64,000 bases of DNA from Mytilisepta virgata (Eukaryota > Mollusca > Bivalvia > Mytilida > Mytilidae). The stretch covers positions 60,206,230 through 60,270,229 of the forward strand of contig CM051516.1 in the NCBI GenBank assembly GCA_028015205.1, written 5' to 3'. The notes under the pieces were generated by a model, which worked only from the letters and a program-made list of their open reading frames with translations, was not told where the DNA came from and searched no databases. Positions 1 through 12,105 of this stretch are shown here, one piece after another; position 1 is the first letter of the stretch; each line of letters begins with the position of its first letter. The position numbers and the translations under genes were made by a program.

Positions 1-1698
1 TTTCATACATTTGCCTAGAGGATGGTTTAAAATGTTAGATAATTAAAGGCCATACTGGTCGAAAGCTTGGGCAATTTTAACTTTTAACTTTTGTTGTTTT
101 TTTTATGATTTTGTATTTGTTTTTTTTTTTTTCGAATTGTGTATTTTGTACATTTTAGTCGTTTTATGCCCCTTTTAACGGCTTACCATTTTCATATTTC
201 CTCGTATTCTTTTGTTGTGTGAGCTGTATTGCAACATACTTACTTAAAATGGATTCCGTTCGATAATTGTATAAGAAATGTTAAAAACTGTAAATTCCTG
301 ATTGCCCCAGAGCCACACTGCATACGTTTAAAACTGGTAAATATTGAAAACACAATATCAAAATTTTTCTAATTTTAGATAAATTTTTCTGCCGAGAACA
401 CTGTGTATGTTTCGCCTCAGTTACCATTTGAATCATTTCAGCCAAATTAAGATTAAAACTATTGACGGGTCTATAGTAGTGGAAACTATTGACCGGTCAA
501 AATAGTAAAATTATTGTCTTAATTTTTAAATAGAAACTGAGGTGTAATACTGACCGGATATTCTTGGACTAGTAAATTTATTGTTCCGTCGGTTCCAACT
601 ATTGCCCTCGGCAATACTATTAACTTCAGTTCTAAGCAGTTCTCTTGTCATAATTTGCAGTATACTACATTTTTTGTGACAAATTTAAAAAAAAATTATA
701 CATGTGCAAGTGGCTTTGAAAATAATTAGATTGTTAAAACATTCGGACATAGATACTAGTATTTTTGCTTAAATTCCGCATACACCTGCAATTTTGCTCA
801 AGTTATTAACAATAAAAATTACATGGATATTGTGAAATAGACAAATTGAAACAATTAGAAAAGAATAATAAGGAAATTCAGAACCTTTGTCACGATTCCA
901 TTTCAGAGCCCAAACTGCAAAGTCACGTGTGTCTCAAAATAGCTTTACATATTAACCCCTACTAGCCGTCTGAACCATTCACAAGCTTAGGTCAAGGGCA
1001 TAGATCTTACTCATTTCTTTTTTTTGTGGACAGTTTATCAACGAACAATTTATTGTGTGTTTTTCTTAATAAATGCAAGTGTTGTAATAATGAATATTTT
1101 TATTGTCTCAGACAATATACTATTTATCTTTTGTACGAAAATTATGTCTTTTGTGGTTATCATATATATCTGCTGTAACATTTGAAGGTCAGAGGAAATA
1201 CTGTACATATGAGTGATTATGACATATTTTTTATGTTGATACATGTAAATTAATAAAATAATGTTACTCGGTGTGTAATAAACTGAAGCATGTTGCTGCA
1301 TCTCTCCAATTCATTGTTTCAAATCGTTGCTGATTGAACATTTTTGACATGATATTTATATTTAGTCTGATAGATACTCCTTTCTATTAAATTGGTATTA
1401 AAGCAATTGGAATTTGATGGAGGCATGGGTTCCAAAGTTTGATTGATTGTATATTAATACACGTATGTTTACTTTATATATGTTTGTTTCTTTAATCATG
1501 TTCATGTTCTTGTTTGTTATATTTTGGTGACAATCCTTGTGTTTTGGATTTTGGACCAATAAATATTTTGATTCTGATTCTATACAATGTGCACATTAAT
1601 GTGACAAGCAGTTGATTTTATGGGTTATCGTAATAAAAGGAACTTAAACATTAAAACCAGCCCCAGATTTGATAGAAAAGGGAAATTGAAGTGAATAT
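1..1698. other. Gene-free AT-rich sequence
   Basis: No supported exon. A 12-bp perfect palindrome (TTGACCGGTCAA, 489-500) lies among short repeats of an 'aaactattgac' motif at about 450-560. At 1555-1580 an AATAAA is followed by a short GATTCT-type simple repeat, which resembles the 3' tail of a LINE. The reading frame at 1050-1301 (-) is low-complexity and looks like chance. Confidence 0.6.
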
Positions 1699-2705
1699 AT
1701 ATACACTCTGCCATAAGTTAAGCACCACCCATATTTTTTATAATGGGAAATTTTCAAATTCAAAATTTAAATATCTTTGAATAAGAGTCAATCGTGTTGA
1801 CATTGTTTGAATAAAATTCAAATCTTGTACAATATAAAGAATATAAAAAATTGGGTTTTTGTCATACTTTTTGCTTAGTAAAGGGAACATTCAATTTTAC
1901 GTAAAAAACAAGAAGTTAAAATCACAATAAAAAGTTTGTTCATCATTTTGACTAATTGCAAATAATGATACAATTTTCAACTTTTCGGGACACAATCAAG
2001 TATACATTTACTGTCAACTAAGGTTAATAATGTCAATATCGTGTTTAGCTTCCGCTCATCCGGTGGCGATTAAATACACGTCTCCTCATTTCTTGCACTA
2101 GTCGTCGTAGCTTATACTGTGGAAATCTCTGCCATTCCTGTACCAAAGCGACCCTCAATTCTGGTATTGTTGTACATTTTGGTTGTCTCTGGTTAAGTTT
2201 ACGGCCGATAAAGTCTCATACATGTTCAATTTGGTTCATATCAGGTGACATGGCCGGCCAAGGTAAAGTGTCTATGATTCCGACGTCAGGTGTGCGTTTA
2301 CAATTCGCGCGCGATGAGGTTTCGCATTGTCATCTTGGGAGACTGATCTATCAGTTAGCGTGATTATCAAAATGGGGCGATACTATGGTGTTAAGGATGT
2401 CATCCCGGTATCTTTGTCCATTCAGAGTACCGCCAATAATATGCATATCAAGCTTACAGTCATGAGAAAAACATCATCATACTGTTACACCGCCGCAACC
2501 GAAAACTGGTGTACCAAGAATATTATTGTCCCGATATGCGGTGTTTCTTTCCCTCCAAACCCGTGTTCTGCTGTCGACGGGCTTCAGCCAAAAACGATTT
2601 TCATCGGACCAGTGAATTCTTCTACAGTTGCGTAAAGTCCTTCGATGATGGTTCCTAGCCCATTATTATCTTGCTCTACGGTGTCTTAAAGTTAATTCTG
2701 GGCGC
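1699..2705 (-). pseudogene. Decayed Tc1/mariner transposase with one possible TIR
   Basis: Read on the minus strand from 2705 down to about 2050, the translation matches a Tc1-type transposase but jumps frame several times. In order I see a basic stretch ending in HRRAR, a SDENRFWL-type block around the first catalytic Asp, a GGV block, a QDDNAKPHRAR block with the second Asp, and a MSPDMNQIEHV block with the catalytic Glu followed by a TGA where Trp is expected. A C-terminal EWQRFPQ stretch follows. The N-terminal DNA-binding part is missing or displaced by the repeat at 2.8 kb. A TIR-like sequence (ACACTCTGCCATAAG) starts near 1702, at a plausible distance downstream of the transposase; I found no partner TIR. 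It is a different family from the intact element at 22 kb. The plus-strand frame at 2327-2635 is only the antisense shadow. Confidence 0.8.
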
Positions 2706-2789
2706 TTTATTAATCTCCCAACAAGGTTGGATTAAATCAAGGAATAAAATTATGAAAATGTATGGTAGTCCTCATTGCAAACATATTTT

Positions 2790-2893
2790 GCATCTGGATC
2801 AACGAGAATTGTTATATACAATCAAACCGATGAGTCGTAAATCGACGAAATGTGCACATCTTGTGCATCAAAATTGGTATCAAAGATTTTTAT
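2790..2893 (+). repeat. 3' fragment of hammerhead-bearing repeat (copy a)
   Basis: Matches the terminal part of the repeat also found at 12.1, 30.0 and 47.8 kb, ending in the shared TTGGTATCAAAG terminus. It lies just upstream of the transposase remnant and is 5'-truncated. Confidence 0.85.
2821..2866 (+). ncRNA. Hammerhead ribozyme-like motif, copy a
   Basis: Core order: CCGATGA (consensus CUGAUGA, here with U4 changed to C), helix II GTCG/CGAC around a TAAAT loop, GAAA, palindromic ATGTGCACAT as helix III, cleavage-site C, then TTGTGC. The helix I 5' strand is lost (it reads ATCAAA instead of GCACAA), so this copy should be inactive in isolation. Confidence 0.6.
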
Positions 2894-2899
2894 TTTGAA

Positions 2900-3660
2900 T
2901 CATCTACTAGAAATTTAGAAAATGTAATTAAATTGCAGTTATGCCTTACATTTCAAATGTCAAGCTCGTAGAAATAGTTCTTTATTAGTTTCTTTGTCTT
3001 GGAGTAAGCCTCTTTGTTGATCTTTCCTGCTGTTGTGAGGTTTAATTGAGGGGGAAGGGGAGAATGCGTAGGAACTAAACTTAAGTAATCTCACAAACGC
3101 CATTAAACACTATTTCCTATTGTTCCTGTATTTTGTAATAGAACTTTATTTCGGACCTTTTGTGGTTTTGATAGGAATTTCTTAACATCCTTATTTAAGG
3201 GCTGTTAGGAGTTTGCAAAGGGGTGCGGCCACATATTTTTATTTATAATATTTTAGACAAAGCTTAATTTCATATTAATTACTTGGTCCTATTGAACAAG
3301 TAAAATAGAACTTTCAACCTAAGATATCCTTCCTGTTTACAATACGAGTTTACTATGAATTAACAATATTCTCCATTGGTAACACAGTGTGCAATATGCC
3401 TTTCTTCTGTAGACAAGATACGGACCTCGCGGTATGTTTGAACTTATAAGACTTATAAGAAAATATACGTGCAGACGACAATTGAACAAAACATCATATC
3501 ATACAAAGAAAGTATTTCCATATGACACATGCCTCTGAAACCACATATGGATTTCAGTCACTGGATAAATATTCACGCGTCAGTGCATAAATTAGATCGT
3601 TACATCATACCCGATTACCCGTGTCATAACCCCAGCGCGTGCTTGTTAATTGCACTACGC
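2900..3660. other. Gene-free sequence
   Basis: No exon or repeat recognised. From about 3540 the base composition becomes less AT-rich and leads into the candidate regulatory block. Confidence 0.5.
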
Positions 3661-3810
3661 ACGTGTCATTAGATACTATAGATAACGGATGATAACTTTG
3701 TTTATCTCTGCAGATGACCCGTTGTTAATTTTTTGTTGAAACATCAATGTTTCAGCTGTAATTGTCAACCAATGGCGATCTCCTCGGGGGTTTTCTATAA
3801 ATGCTTAAAT
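3661..3810 (+). promoter_or_regulatory. Candidate orphan promoter or enhancer block
   Basis: Three GATA-type motifs are clustered (GATAAC at 3681 and 3691, TTATCT at 3702). They are followed by a CCAAT box near 3770 and a TATA-like CTATAAAT near 3795, in promoter-like order and spacing. No credible ORF follows: the frame at 3856 opens on TTG and is lysine-rich low-complexity sequence. It could be the promoter of a non-coding RNA, a distal enhancer, or chance. Confidence 0.3.
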
Positions 3811-5567
3811 GACAATTAAATAATTGATTTTGAATATAATGTAGAATCTAGGAGTTTGTCAAGAAATTGGCATTTTGATCTTTTAAAATTGTTCTTAAAT
3901 TATAACGTCAAAGAAATAGTATCTTTTGAAAAATTTTCATTTAAACGGAAATTTGATTTCGTAGGCAACCGGAAAAAGAAAAATCTATATAAAATAAAAC
4001 GGTATGAACAGAAAATAAAATGTGAATTTTCTCAACATGACAAGTAATAATAATTATGCGACTGCCAAGGGATCTTACCAGGGACCTTTTTTATTGTAAA
4101 CACTGGGTCGATTTTGCTATACAGAATAACATCAATTTTTATTCATTTAAGGATGCTAAAGGTCAACGAATTTTGATTTTTACCACATTTAACAAGTGAA
4201 ATTGGCCTATCTTAATAAAAATTCATTTTTAGTGCCTGTTCATCTAGGTTTCAACACAGACTCGCAACATAGTAATTATTATTCTTATGCGGTCTGGACA
4301 CCAATTCTATGTATTTTTTTATTGTTTTGAAGGCAATATATTAGGTTTAGATTTCAAACAGGTTTTTATTTTCTATTTTCGATAGTCGAGAAAGTAAAGA
4401 GATAGCTTTAAAAGATGAACAGTCTAGACTTAGGATAATTTGTATGAAATAAAAATGTTCTCTTTTTTGTATCCATTACGGTCAAACTAGCATACTAATT
4501 ATCAAACATAAGTCCATCAGAAGTGATACGTATGAACCGCCCATCTCCGCTGTTGTGTGATTAGATTCAGGGTTAATTACAAACTCTGATATTAAAATTA
4601 GTAGATTGAAAATTAAGAAAAATCAATTAGAAAGTGTCGTTGGGTTGGTAAAAATCACTTTGAAGTGTTTGTGAAACAAGGTAACAATACTTCCGTAGAA
4701 TAGCTATATTACTTTCTGTATTTCACATATCAAAAACGAATGTCAATCAAATTAGTGATAATTTGCATATTTTCATGTTTTCTACACCTGTAATCTCGGT
4801 TCATAAAGTACGTATTAGAAAAATTAAAAAGCAGAAAATTGTATTTATGAGGATCACTTCAGAGCTGGTTTGATCGATGTCCTTTCATCTGAGACTTTGT
4901 TGTGAAATTAAAATCTAAAAAAAAAACAAAAAAATTATGAAGAAATTTCGGAAATGTGAAATAATTATGTACTAAAAGTCCAATTCATTAGTTGAAACAC
5001 CATTCGTGTTTTCAAATAAACTGTATTAACATGATTAGACTTTTCTGTTTTTTTTTCTGAAGGACTTTTAAATTATAAGTTTTTTTTCAGTTTGTTTTAC
5101 ATGCATTGTTTCATTACAAAGTTTTTGACACCAATATTATTGACGTCTCTTTCGGTACATGTAGTTAGCGGTTATGACGGTTATTTCATATGCTATTTCT
5201 TTCCATCCTAAAAAAATCTTCAAAAATACTTTTATTAAATGTTTATCGATAGTACATAAACTACTAAAAATTCTTCTTTCATGAATACGACATTTTCAAA
5301 ATGGAATCCGATACCTATCTCGATAATTGTTGTATAGATATCCATTTTTGCCGTTTATAGAACCAGTTTGGTATGTTCTAATTATCCGCCTACAAGCAAG
5401 CATGGGGTATTGAAAACAATTATGACGTAATAAATAAGATGTTGTGTCATCATCCACACATTCCCATTTAAAACGATACTTTGGAATGAATAAAAACAAA
5501 TAAATGAGCCTTCTAAGCAAGCGGGAAGACCAAAAATGGTTTGATGCACCCACGTAACATGGCTCCA
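3811..5567. other. Gene-free AT-rich sequence
   Basis: No exon, repeat family or RNA gene recognised. The minus-strand frame at 5296-5568 has no family I know, and its ATG lies directly beside a homopolymer run. Confidence 0.5.
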
Positions 5568-5594
5568 TTTTTTTTTTTTTTTTTTTTTTTTTTT
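5568..5594. repeat. Poly(T) tract, 27 bp
   Basis: Uninterrupted T run. It could be the reverse-strand poly(A) of a retroposed sequence, but no retroposon body is recognisable beside it. Confidence 0.95.
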
Positions 5595-5621
5595 GGAAGC
5601 TAGGAAGTAAGCCTTTCCAAC

Positions 5622-5925
5622 TACGGTGGTCTGGTCAGAGATTTTTCTGATGTCAAACGGACTTTTTTTCTAGAATTGGCAGGTGGCTCGGGATTTTAGG
5701 TTGAGGGACAAGATTTTTGAAAAGAATTATTCACGTAAGTAAAGCAAATAAGGATTTCCAGGTAAAAAATTAATTTTTAAAGTCGAAAATTATTGGAAAA
5801 ATTTGTTTTAAAATCTTAACAGTTTTATGTATGGAGTGCGATCTAACGCCCCACGGATCCAGCGAGTTCTAGAAAAATCCCTTTGACATCAGAGGAATCT
5901 TTACGCCTGTCGTGACAGCAGAAGA
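5622..5925. mobile_element. Possible degenerate inverted-repeat element
   Basis: A stretch near 5638 (CTGATGTCAAACGGAC, then TTCTAGAA) matches the reverse complement of the stretch at about 5868-5910 (CTGATGTCAAAGGGA, then TTCTAGAA). The arms are roughly 40-55 bp and imperfect. This fits an old MITE, but ends and target duplications are unclear. Confidence 0.4.
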
Positions 5926-7084
5926 GTGCATGATCATATGTTCAAAACAAATAAGGTTATAGTTCAATATATAAATATCTTTTAAAAATTGGTATTATTT
6001 TTCCAAATGGATTTAAATTGAATTTGTTCATTTGAAGTAAAATTTCTTTATTTCTTTAAACATTTATGATACAGTTTTAAATAATGTTCTGAGAAAATGT
6101 CTGAACAAATCGAAACGGAATTTGGCTCAAAAAAGTATTCTTCATATGTACAAAGACACAAAAAATAAAATTTAAAAAATGACCGCCATTTTCAACATAA
6201 CCGCCATCAAAATTCAGAATAAATTCTTAAAAAAACTTATTTAATTGTGAATCGAAATGAAAGTTGGCATATAAATAGCAAAACACACTGCCTATACCTA
6301 CCGCGTGTTTCAAAATTTAGCTCATTGCGGCCATCTTGGCCATCAAATATCTCAGGAACGGTTTAACTACTAGTAAAAAAGTACTCTATATATGTTTGTA
6401 ATTCTTTAGTTGACTTTGTTTTACAGCATTTTTTGGTCATTGTTTTGTCTTTCCACATTATCAGTATTGAGCATTGCTGATGAAGCTTAATTCAATAATA
6501 TATGTATTTAAAGTGATTTTAAACGTTTATTGCTACCAATAAGGTGGACACAAGTATTTAAACCAGCATATCACCGATAGTCATCTATCATTTTGATGTT
6601 AACGTGAAATTGATTCTTTTAGTTTACTGCTTTAAAATTGCTAACATTTTGGCACCTCTTCTAAATAGCTAAAGTGTTGGTTTAAAAATCATAAAATTGT
6701 TGTTTTCTTATCATATATGTATCGTTCATTCTTTTCTATTACTTTCAAATATAGAATTGCGAATAACATGCCATTTCTATGGTTTTATATTGAAAAGCAC
6801 TAGCTGGAGGATAGTAATTCGGGATGGCCTATCCATACAAGGTATACAAGTCTTCTTCTATCAGAAAATTTTCGCATTTTTCCTATCAGAATCTAAATAA
6901 TTAATGACAGCATACGCCTGTTTTGTAGATTTTAGTGTAGTTAGACAGTATTTGAGAAAAGTTTTGAGCGGCAGGACCTGCCATTAATTCTTTCTTAATC
7001 AAAATATTTTTTAAACGTTTGTTCAGTGCATAAAAAGTCGACATTAAGTACCTTCTAATAATTCCATCGATACAAAAAATGCAA
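5926..7084. other. Gene-free sequence
   Basis: Nothing coding is seen. Short related motifs of the type CCGCCATTTT and GGCCATCTTGGCCATC occur at 6180-6350. Confidence 0.5.
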
Positions 7085-7850
7085 TAAAACATAACAAGAG
7101 GCTCATCTGACTTCTATCAGCTCATTTTAAAATGTAAGTTCTGCTGTATCCACCAGGCTGTTAAAGAAATGTGAAATGTCAAAATGACCTTGACATTTGA
7201 CCTTTGATCTGAAAAAAGGGATGATTTGCACATTTCCTTCCATTCATCATTCCTGTCAATATTGGGTACAATCTGCCCATTATTTCCAGATCAAATGAAA
7301 AAAAAAGTCATTTCCCGAATATGGTTTCCCATTGAAACGTCGGGTAAGCGGCTGAATCTCAAACAAAAGTTGATAATTTGTAGAGGGTATTGCTGTAATC
7401 AATGTTGCGAACATTCAAACATTTCATAATATAGTTTCAGAGGTAAAGATTTTTGAAAATTGGCAAATGGAAATGAAAGATGGCCTTTGGCGGCCATTTT
7501 TTTATCCAACCAAGACCAAATGATAGATCATTTGTAGTGGTACTTCCGTATATTATTCCTGCCAACTTTGGTTACAATCTGCAAATGACATTTCGCCCAT
7601 GGTTTCCATGGAAACTTTGAGCAACCGCAGCCGTAGTGGAAGAATTTCAACCAAGGGTGGATCGTTTGTAAAGATTATTGCCGTCATAATCCTGCAAAGT
7701 TTCAAAGTATTTTATAATGTAGTTTTAGAGGAGAAGATTTTTGAAAATTGAACGATCAAAATAAAAAAAATAGGCTCTGGCGACAATGTTGTTCATCCAA
7801 CCGGAACCAAAGGTGGATTGTTTGTATGGCTCTTATTTGTTCTTAGGAGT
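7085..7850 (+). repeat. Dispersed repeat with a 306-bp internal duplication
   Basis: Two diverged tandem units align with a period of about 306 bp. The first starts near TCCTGTCAAT at 7251 and the second near TCCTGCCAAC at 7557. Shared blocks in order are a GGTACAATCTGC / GGTTACAATCTGC type block, a GGTTTCC block, TTGAAAATTG, a TGGCGGCCAT / TGGCGACAAT type block, and CATCCAACC. No protein is recognised; it is probably the internal part of a non-coding repeat. Confidence 0.65.
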
Positions 7851-8370
7851 AGTCCTACGTGTACCATAAGAATAGTGGACATATATTAGTCCCGTAACTT
7901 CTGATGGCTCTGTTTACTATCCATTTTTGTAACATTTTTCATTATTTTACCCTACGTTGAACTTAATGAAAACATGATATTTTAGAAACTTTGTGCAATC
8001 AAATATTTTCACTATTACCCTAATCTTTATCTTTGACCTATGGTGTAAATTAATTTTTCAAAATCTCCAAAACACAAGAAAAGTATTTTGATTCGTCAGA
8101 ACACATTCTCAAGCACTATTATCAAGGTTACTTCACACAATTTAGAATTTGAAAACCTACATGTACAAATACTTTCCAAAAGGCGTTCGGCTAAGCAAGA
8201 AAAACAACTGCTAGTATTCCAAAGCTTCTTATCCAGGGTTTTATCAGGGATAAGTTGATGTCTTCACTTAGGAAATTTTATGGTCATCATCACGAATTGA
8301 TTGACCATTACAGCGTCCCAATATCTAAGATGATGTTGGACCTGTTCCCACCGTCATAAACTTTCATGCG

Positions 8371-8622
8371 CCTCCACCGATTTGTGACTTCCCCGGATTG
8401 ACTTTGTTGAACTTCACGACGGATGCCGTATACGGAGCAGGAACTGCTTATCCTTCCGGAGCACCTGGGTTCAATCCTGGCTTTTATAGGAGTTCGTTTT
8501 GTTCATTGTTTTTTAGTTTTCTGTGTTTATTTGTTGTGCTTGTGGTTGTTCATTTGTCTTCCCGGGTTTGTCTGTCCAATGGATTACGTTTTTTTATTGC
8601 TCCTTAGGTATATTTGTCCTTT
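8371..8622 (+). repeat. Dispersed element with YPSGAPEF-type frame, copy 1
   Basis: Shares its whole length with 39907-40164 and its first part with 58417-58572. The boundaries on the left (CCTCCACCGATTTGTGAC) and right (TATATTTGTCCT) are common to copies 1 and 2. The frame starting at 8398 reads TAYPSGAPGFNPGF, followed by a hydrophobic Phe/Cys/Val-rich tail, and ends at a TAG shared with copy 2. The family is unknown to me; it is probably the end of a mobile element. The frame opens on TTG, so it is not an independent gene. Confidence 0.75.
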
Positions 8623-8639
8623 CTATACCTTAATATGAC

Positions 8640-10840
8640 CGCAAAGTACTTGTTGCCATATAAAAAATATTTCGATTTTTGCCCTTTGACCTTAAAGACG
8701 ATTGCCTATGGTAACCGCACGGCAGTTGTCAATTACTAGTGCTCTTCTGTGATTTGACGAAATGAATTTACTTTTGATGTTCGAAAAAAAATGTCTTTGG
8801 TTAATTTGTTCAATATGTGAATATTAAGATTCATATATCATTAAAGTCTTATCTTATAACAATACAATTCTTAAAAATAGAGTTTTTGATAAATATCTTT
8901 CTCTTATTCTGTGCGCATTTATACATCTCTTGACCCGTTTGATAAGTTCTGATATCACCACACGTTGGACAATAAATGCTCGCGAAATTTCAAGCCAAAT
9001 ATGTTCGGAAGACCTCTCGGTGTTTTACATTGTCATTAGAGAAAAAGATTCTAAAACTCTTGGCGCGTTAATTATCAAATTTATCCATTCTTGATAATTT
9101 TATTTTTTAAAAAATGAAAATTTAATTTTCTCGAGTTGATAAATTTCATAATCAACTGGTCATCGTTGTAGAATCTATATATCTCCTACAACTATAAAAT
9201 ACATACTGCAAGCGGACAATTATGATTTTTAACCCCAACTATCATGTGAGATATGTAAACAAATGCACTGGTTAATGCAGGGTTTTAAAGTAAACAAACA
9301 TGAACATCATAAATTGCGTCGGATATCTTCTTTTTTTTTTTAGATATAGTACTTGTTTATGATATACCAGTAGTAGAATATGACATTTCAGTATAGACTG
9401 TAATTGATGCTGATTGAAAGTTTAACTCATATCATTCCCCTGATGATATATCAATATCAGTAATGTCTTTTGTAAATGACCAATGAGATATACGATATGG
9501 GTATATATGATACATCGAATATCGTATCAATACTCGACTCCTATCAGACCCTCCAGAAAAGGTATCAGGATATACTGTTGTAATATGAAAAACAAAACTC
9601 GTATGATACTTTATATTTCTATTGTTCTCAGTAGTACCCTAAAAGCTTGTACTTAAGTTTCTTCTACATGAACAAAAAGGACATAAGGGTTCAGCTAGGT
9701 TTGGACTCACCGGCGAAGTTATGTTGCTTAAGTTTCTAAAAGTTAATAGAAGATCACAAGAGATAAAAAAAAATGACTAGTCCTGTCTGGTGGTTAAGGA
9801 CTCAATTATTTCATCCTTCAACAATTTTCCTCTAACTCTGTTGCGATATTTTAGCAATAATCCCTCATTGTGTACTTATTTTCACAATATAATTTTACAG
9901 GAAACATTACCGTATATTGTAATCCTGTTAAGAATTCTCCATAGTCTTCGTTTCTACAACCTGTCATAAAGAATGAAAAACTAAACTAGACGATGAAAAA
10001 ATAACATATTTTTCGAAAAGAAAATTACAGAGAAGAAAAATAGTTTCGGTGTGGGCTGTATTTAGGACTGCAATGTAAAACGACCAAACATCATTAAGGA
10101 GTAGATATGATTACACAAACGTCACAATTTAAACAGACAGAAGATGATCATTTTGTCATTAAATTAAATCTTTGTGTGGGTCCACTCGATACATTATACT
10201 ATGGTATTCACACAAGTATTATCTTTTATTTCCTCCCAAGTGTTGAATTTCAAGTGTTAATTGTCGCACGTCAAATCCAATAATGTGATTAAATTTATTA
10301 TATGCTTCATTTCAAACTTTAAATAAAACAAATATATTCGATATCTGGTTGAATTATGTAATTAATTATTTTTATTTATATTTTGTTGTTGCATTTAAAA
10401 ATTAAATGGTGTTTAATAACGGTATAGTCACCTGTCGAAATCATGCTCTTTTGAAGTCCTTTGATTTTGTTAAATTCTATAAACTACTGTTGGAACATAA
10501 TTACAAATCGTTAAATTCTCAAACAAAAAGAACAAAATGTAATTTGTAAAAGAAATGAATTAAGATGATTTATTTAGAATTTGCACTTCTGATGATCTCT
10601 TATTGAAATATGTTGTGCTGTATCTATATCTTCATCCATTCTCGTTTAAGGAATTTATTAATATTACACGTGTCATACACCCATTGTTTGTATTTTCCCA
10701 CAGATTTATTGTCCAGAAGAATTGTTAACCTGATTTTACAACTGAAAAAAATCCGGTTATGAGTTTGGCGATGTAGGACAGGGAAACAGTGATGACGGGA
10801 AATCCGATTTGCTGTCAATCAGACAGCCTCTTTGTCAAAT
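8640..10840. other. Gene-free AT-rich sequence
   Basis: No exon, RNA gene or repeat family recognised. Only short reading frames occur. Confidence 0.5.
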
Positions 10841-10850
10841 GTATTCTGCA

Positions 10851-10919
10851 CTAACCAGGGATCGAACCGTGAACCTTTGGTACAGTAGTCCACCGCTCTA
10901 CCAACTGAGCTAAGAAGTA
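10851..10919 (-). repeat. tRNA-derived SINE head or tRNA pseudogene
   Basis: On the minus strand there is an A-box (TAGCTCAGTTGG, complement of 10901-10912) and a B-box (GGTTCGATCCC, complement of 10858-10868) at tRNA spacing, with GTA in the anticodon region as in tRNA-Tyr. The acceptor strands do not pair and the T stem has two mismatches, so a working tRNA gene is unlikely. A SINE body probably runs toward lower coordinates, but I could not set its 3' end. Confidence 0.7.
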
Positions 10920-11586
10920 TTCCACTATAGCACAGCTATAAATAACATATAATCCCTGTTACGGTTCGTACACTAAGGAAGCCAGTTATAGAGTAGGTTA
11001 TGGAAACTAAAAGTACTAGATTTATATTTTACCTATTCTAAAATGTGCATACTTCTAAAGTGTAAAGAGTCAAATGTATTGCTTTTTGGCATTGGCTTGC
11101 GAATCCCATTATCAGATAGTTACAAGGAAGTTGAATCCTGAGATAACGCTGCGACTTTCTTGTCTTCCGGTCTGCAACATATCGTATGGTAGTGTTATTG
11201 TACCTGATGTATAAACGAGGTGTCGAGGTTGTCCATGGATTGACATACCCTGTAGCTATAAACAAAATTTAACATATATTCCCCAAAAGAAATAACCAAG
11301 CTATGCGCTACAATATTCCTGAAACCAGTTGAAATTTTTCCCGGTCCTTAAACTGCATTTGAAAGTCTGTCCAATCACTAACTAGACTGACAAAATGACA
11401 GACGCGTCGATTTGATATTGAGCCTGAACAATGAGCCATAATGTGTAGAAATGTCCATCTATCGCAACTAAATTTTTACCTTTCAACATCTTGTTCGTTA
11501 TTAAGTTTTAAATCTATGTTTAATTCTAAACTATTTTGATTGCCTGGATTTGGAGACAGCCATGGCCCTTTGATAAATCTTTTTGT
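10920..11586. other. Gene-free sequence
   Basis: Nothing recognised. The frame at 11038-11265 (-) has no familiar motif. Confidence 0.45.
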
Positions 11587-11604
11587 TTTGATAACAATTT
11601 TGAT

Positions 11605-11650
11605 GCACAAGATGTGCACATTACCTCGATTTATGACTCATCAGTTGTGC
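11605..11650 (-). ncRNA. Hammerhead ribozyme-like motif, copy b
   Basis: On the minus strand: helix I GCACAA/TTGTGC is perfect, CTGATGA is intact, and helix III ATGTGCACAT is intact. Helix II (GTCA/CGAG) is damaged and the GAAA is altered to GTAA. Probably inactive. Confidence 0.6.
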
Positions 11651-12057
11651 TCAAGGCCTAAAATGTAGAAAACTTCAAGAATAATCCAAACGGTTGAAGT
11701 GCAAAATCAAAAATACCAAAATGACCAAAATGTGTAAACCCAAAACCATCTAATGATAAAACTATGCAATGGGGAGATAACTCCTTAGTTTTCACAAAAT
11801 CTAACATTTTTGTAACAGTAAATTTTAAGTATAATTTTCGGGATAGTTTTGAAATAGAAGAAACTGAGCTGGTGATTCCCCTTTTTATACCAGGAGATTT
11901 TCACGTTACAAAATTGTAAAATTTGTGAAAACTAAGGAGTATCTCCGTCGTGCATAAGTCTTTCCTTTACCCCTTTTGAACATTTTGGCATTTTTTGAAT
12001 TTGCTCTTCAACTATTTTTATTGTTGTTTTGGCTTTCAACATTATAGGCCTGGCAAT

Positions 12058-12105
12058 GAGCACACCTGATAAGTTGTATATCGACGAAATGTGCACATCT
12101 TGTGC
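12058..12105 (+). ncRNA. Hammerhead ribozyme-like motif, copy c
   Basis: Reads CTGATAA (G8 changed to A), helix II GTTG/CGAC closable through a G-U pair, GAAA, ATGTGCACAT, cleavage-site C, then TTGTGC facing GCACAC upstream. The G8 change removes the usual general acid, so activity is doubtful. Confidence 0.6.

Noticed and set aside
2327..2635. 102-codon plus-strand frame
   Set aside because: Antisense shadow of the decayed Tc1 transposase.
3856..4047. Small lysine-rich protein downstream of the candidate promoter
   Set aside because: Starts on TTG, AT-driven composition, no ATG in good context.
5296..5568. 90-codon minus-strand frame starting MEPCYVG
   Set aside because: Its ATG sits against a homopolymer run and I see no family motif. 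Treated as chance.
10851..10919. Functional tRNA-Tyr gene on the minus strand
   Set aside because: A- and B-boxes are good, but the acceptor strands do not pair and the T stem has mismatches. A SINE head or pseudogene is more likely.
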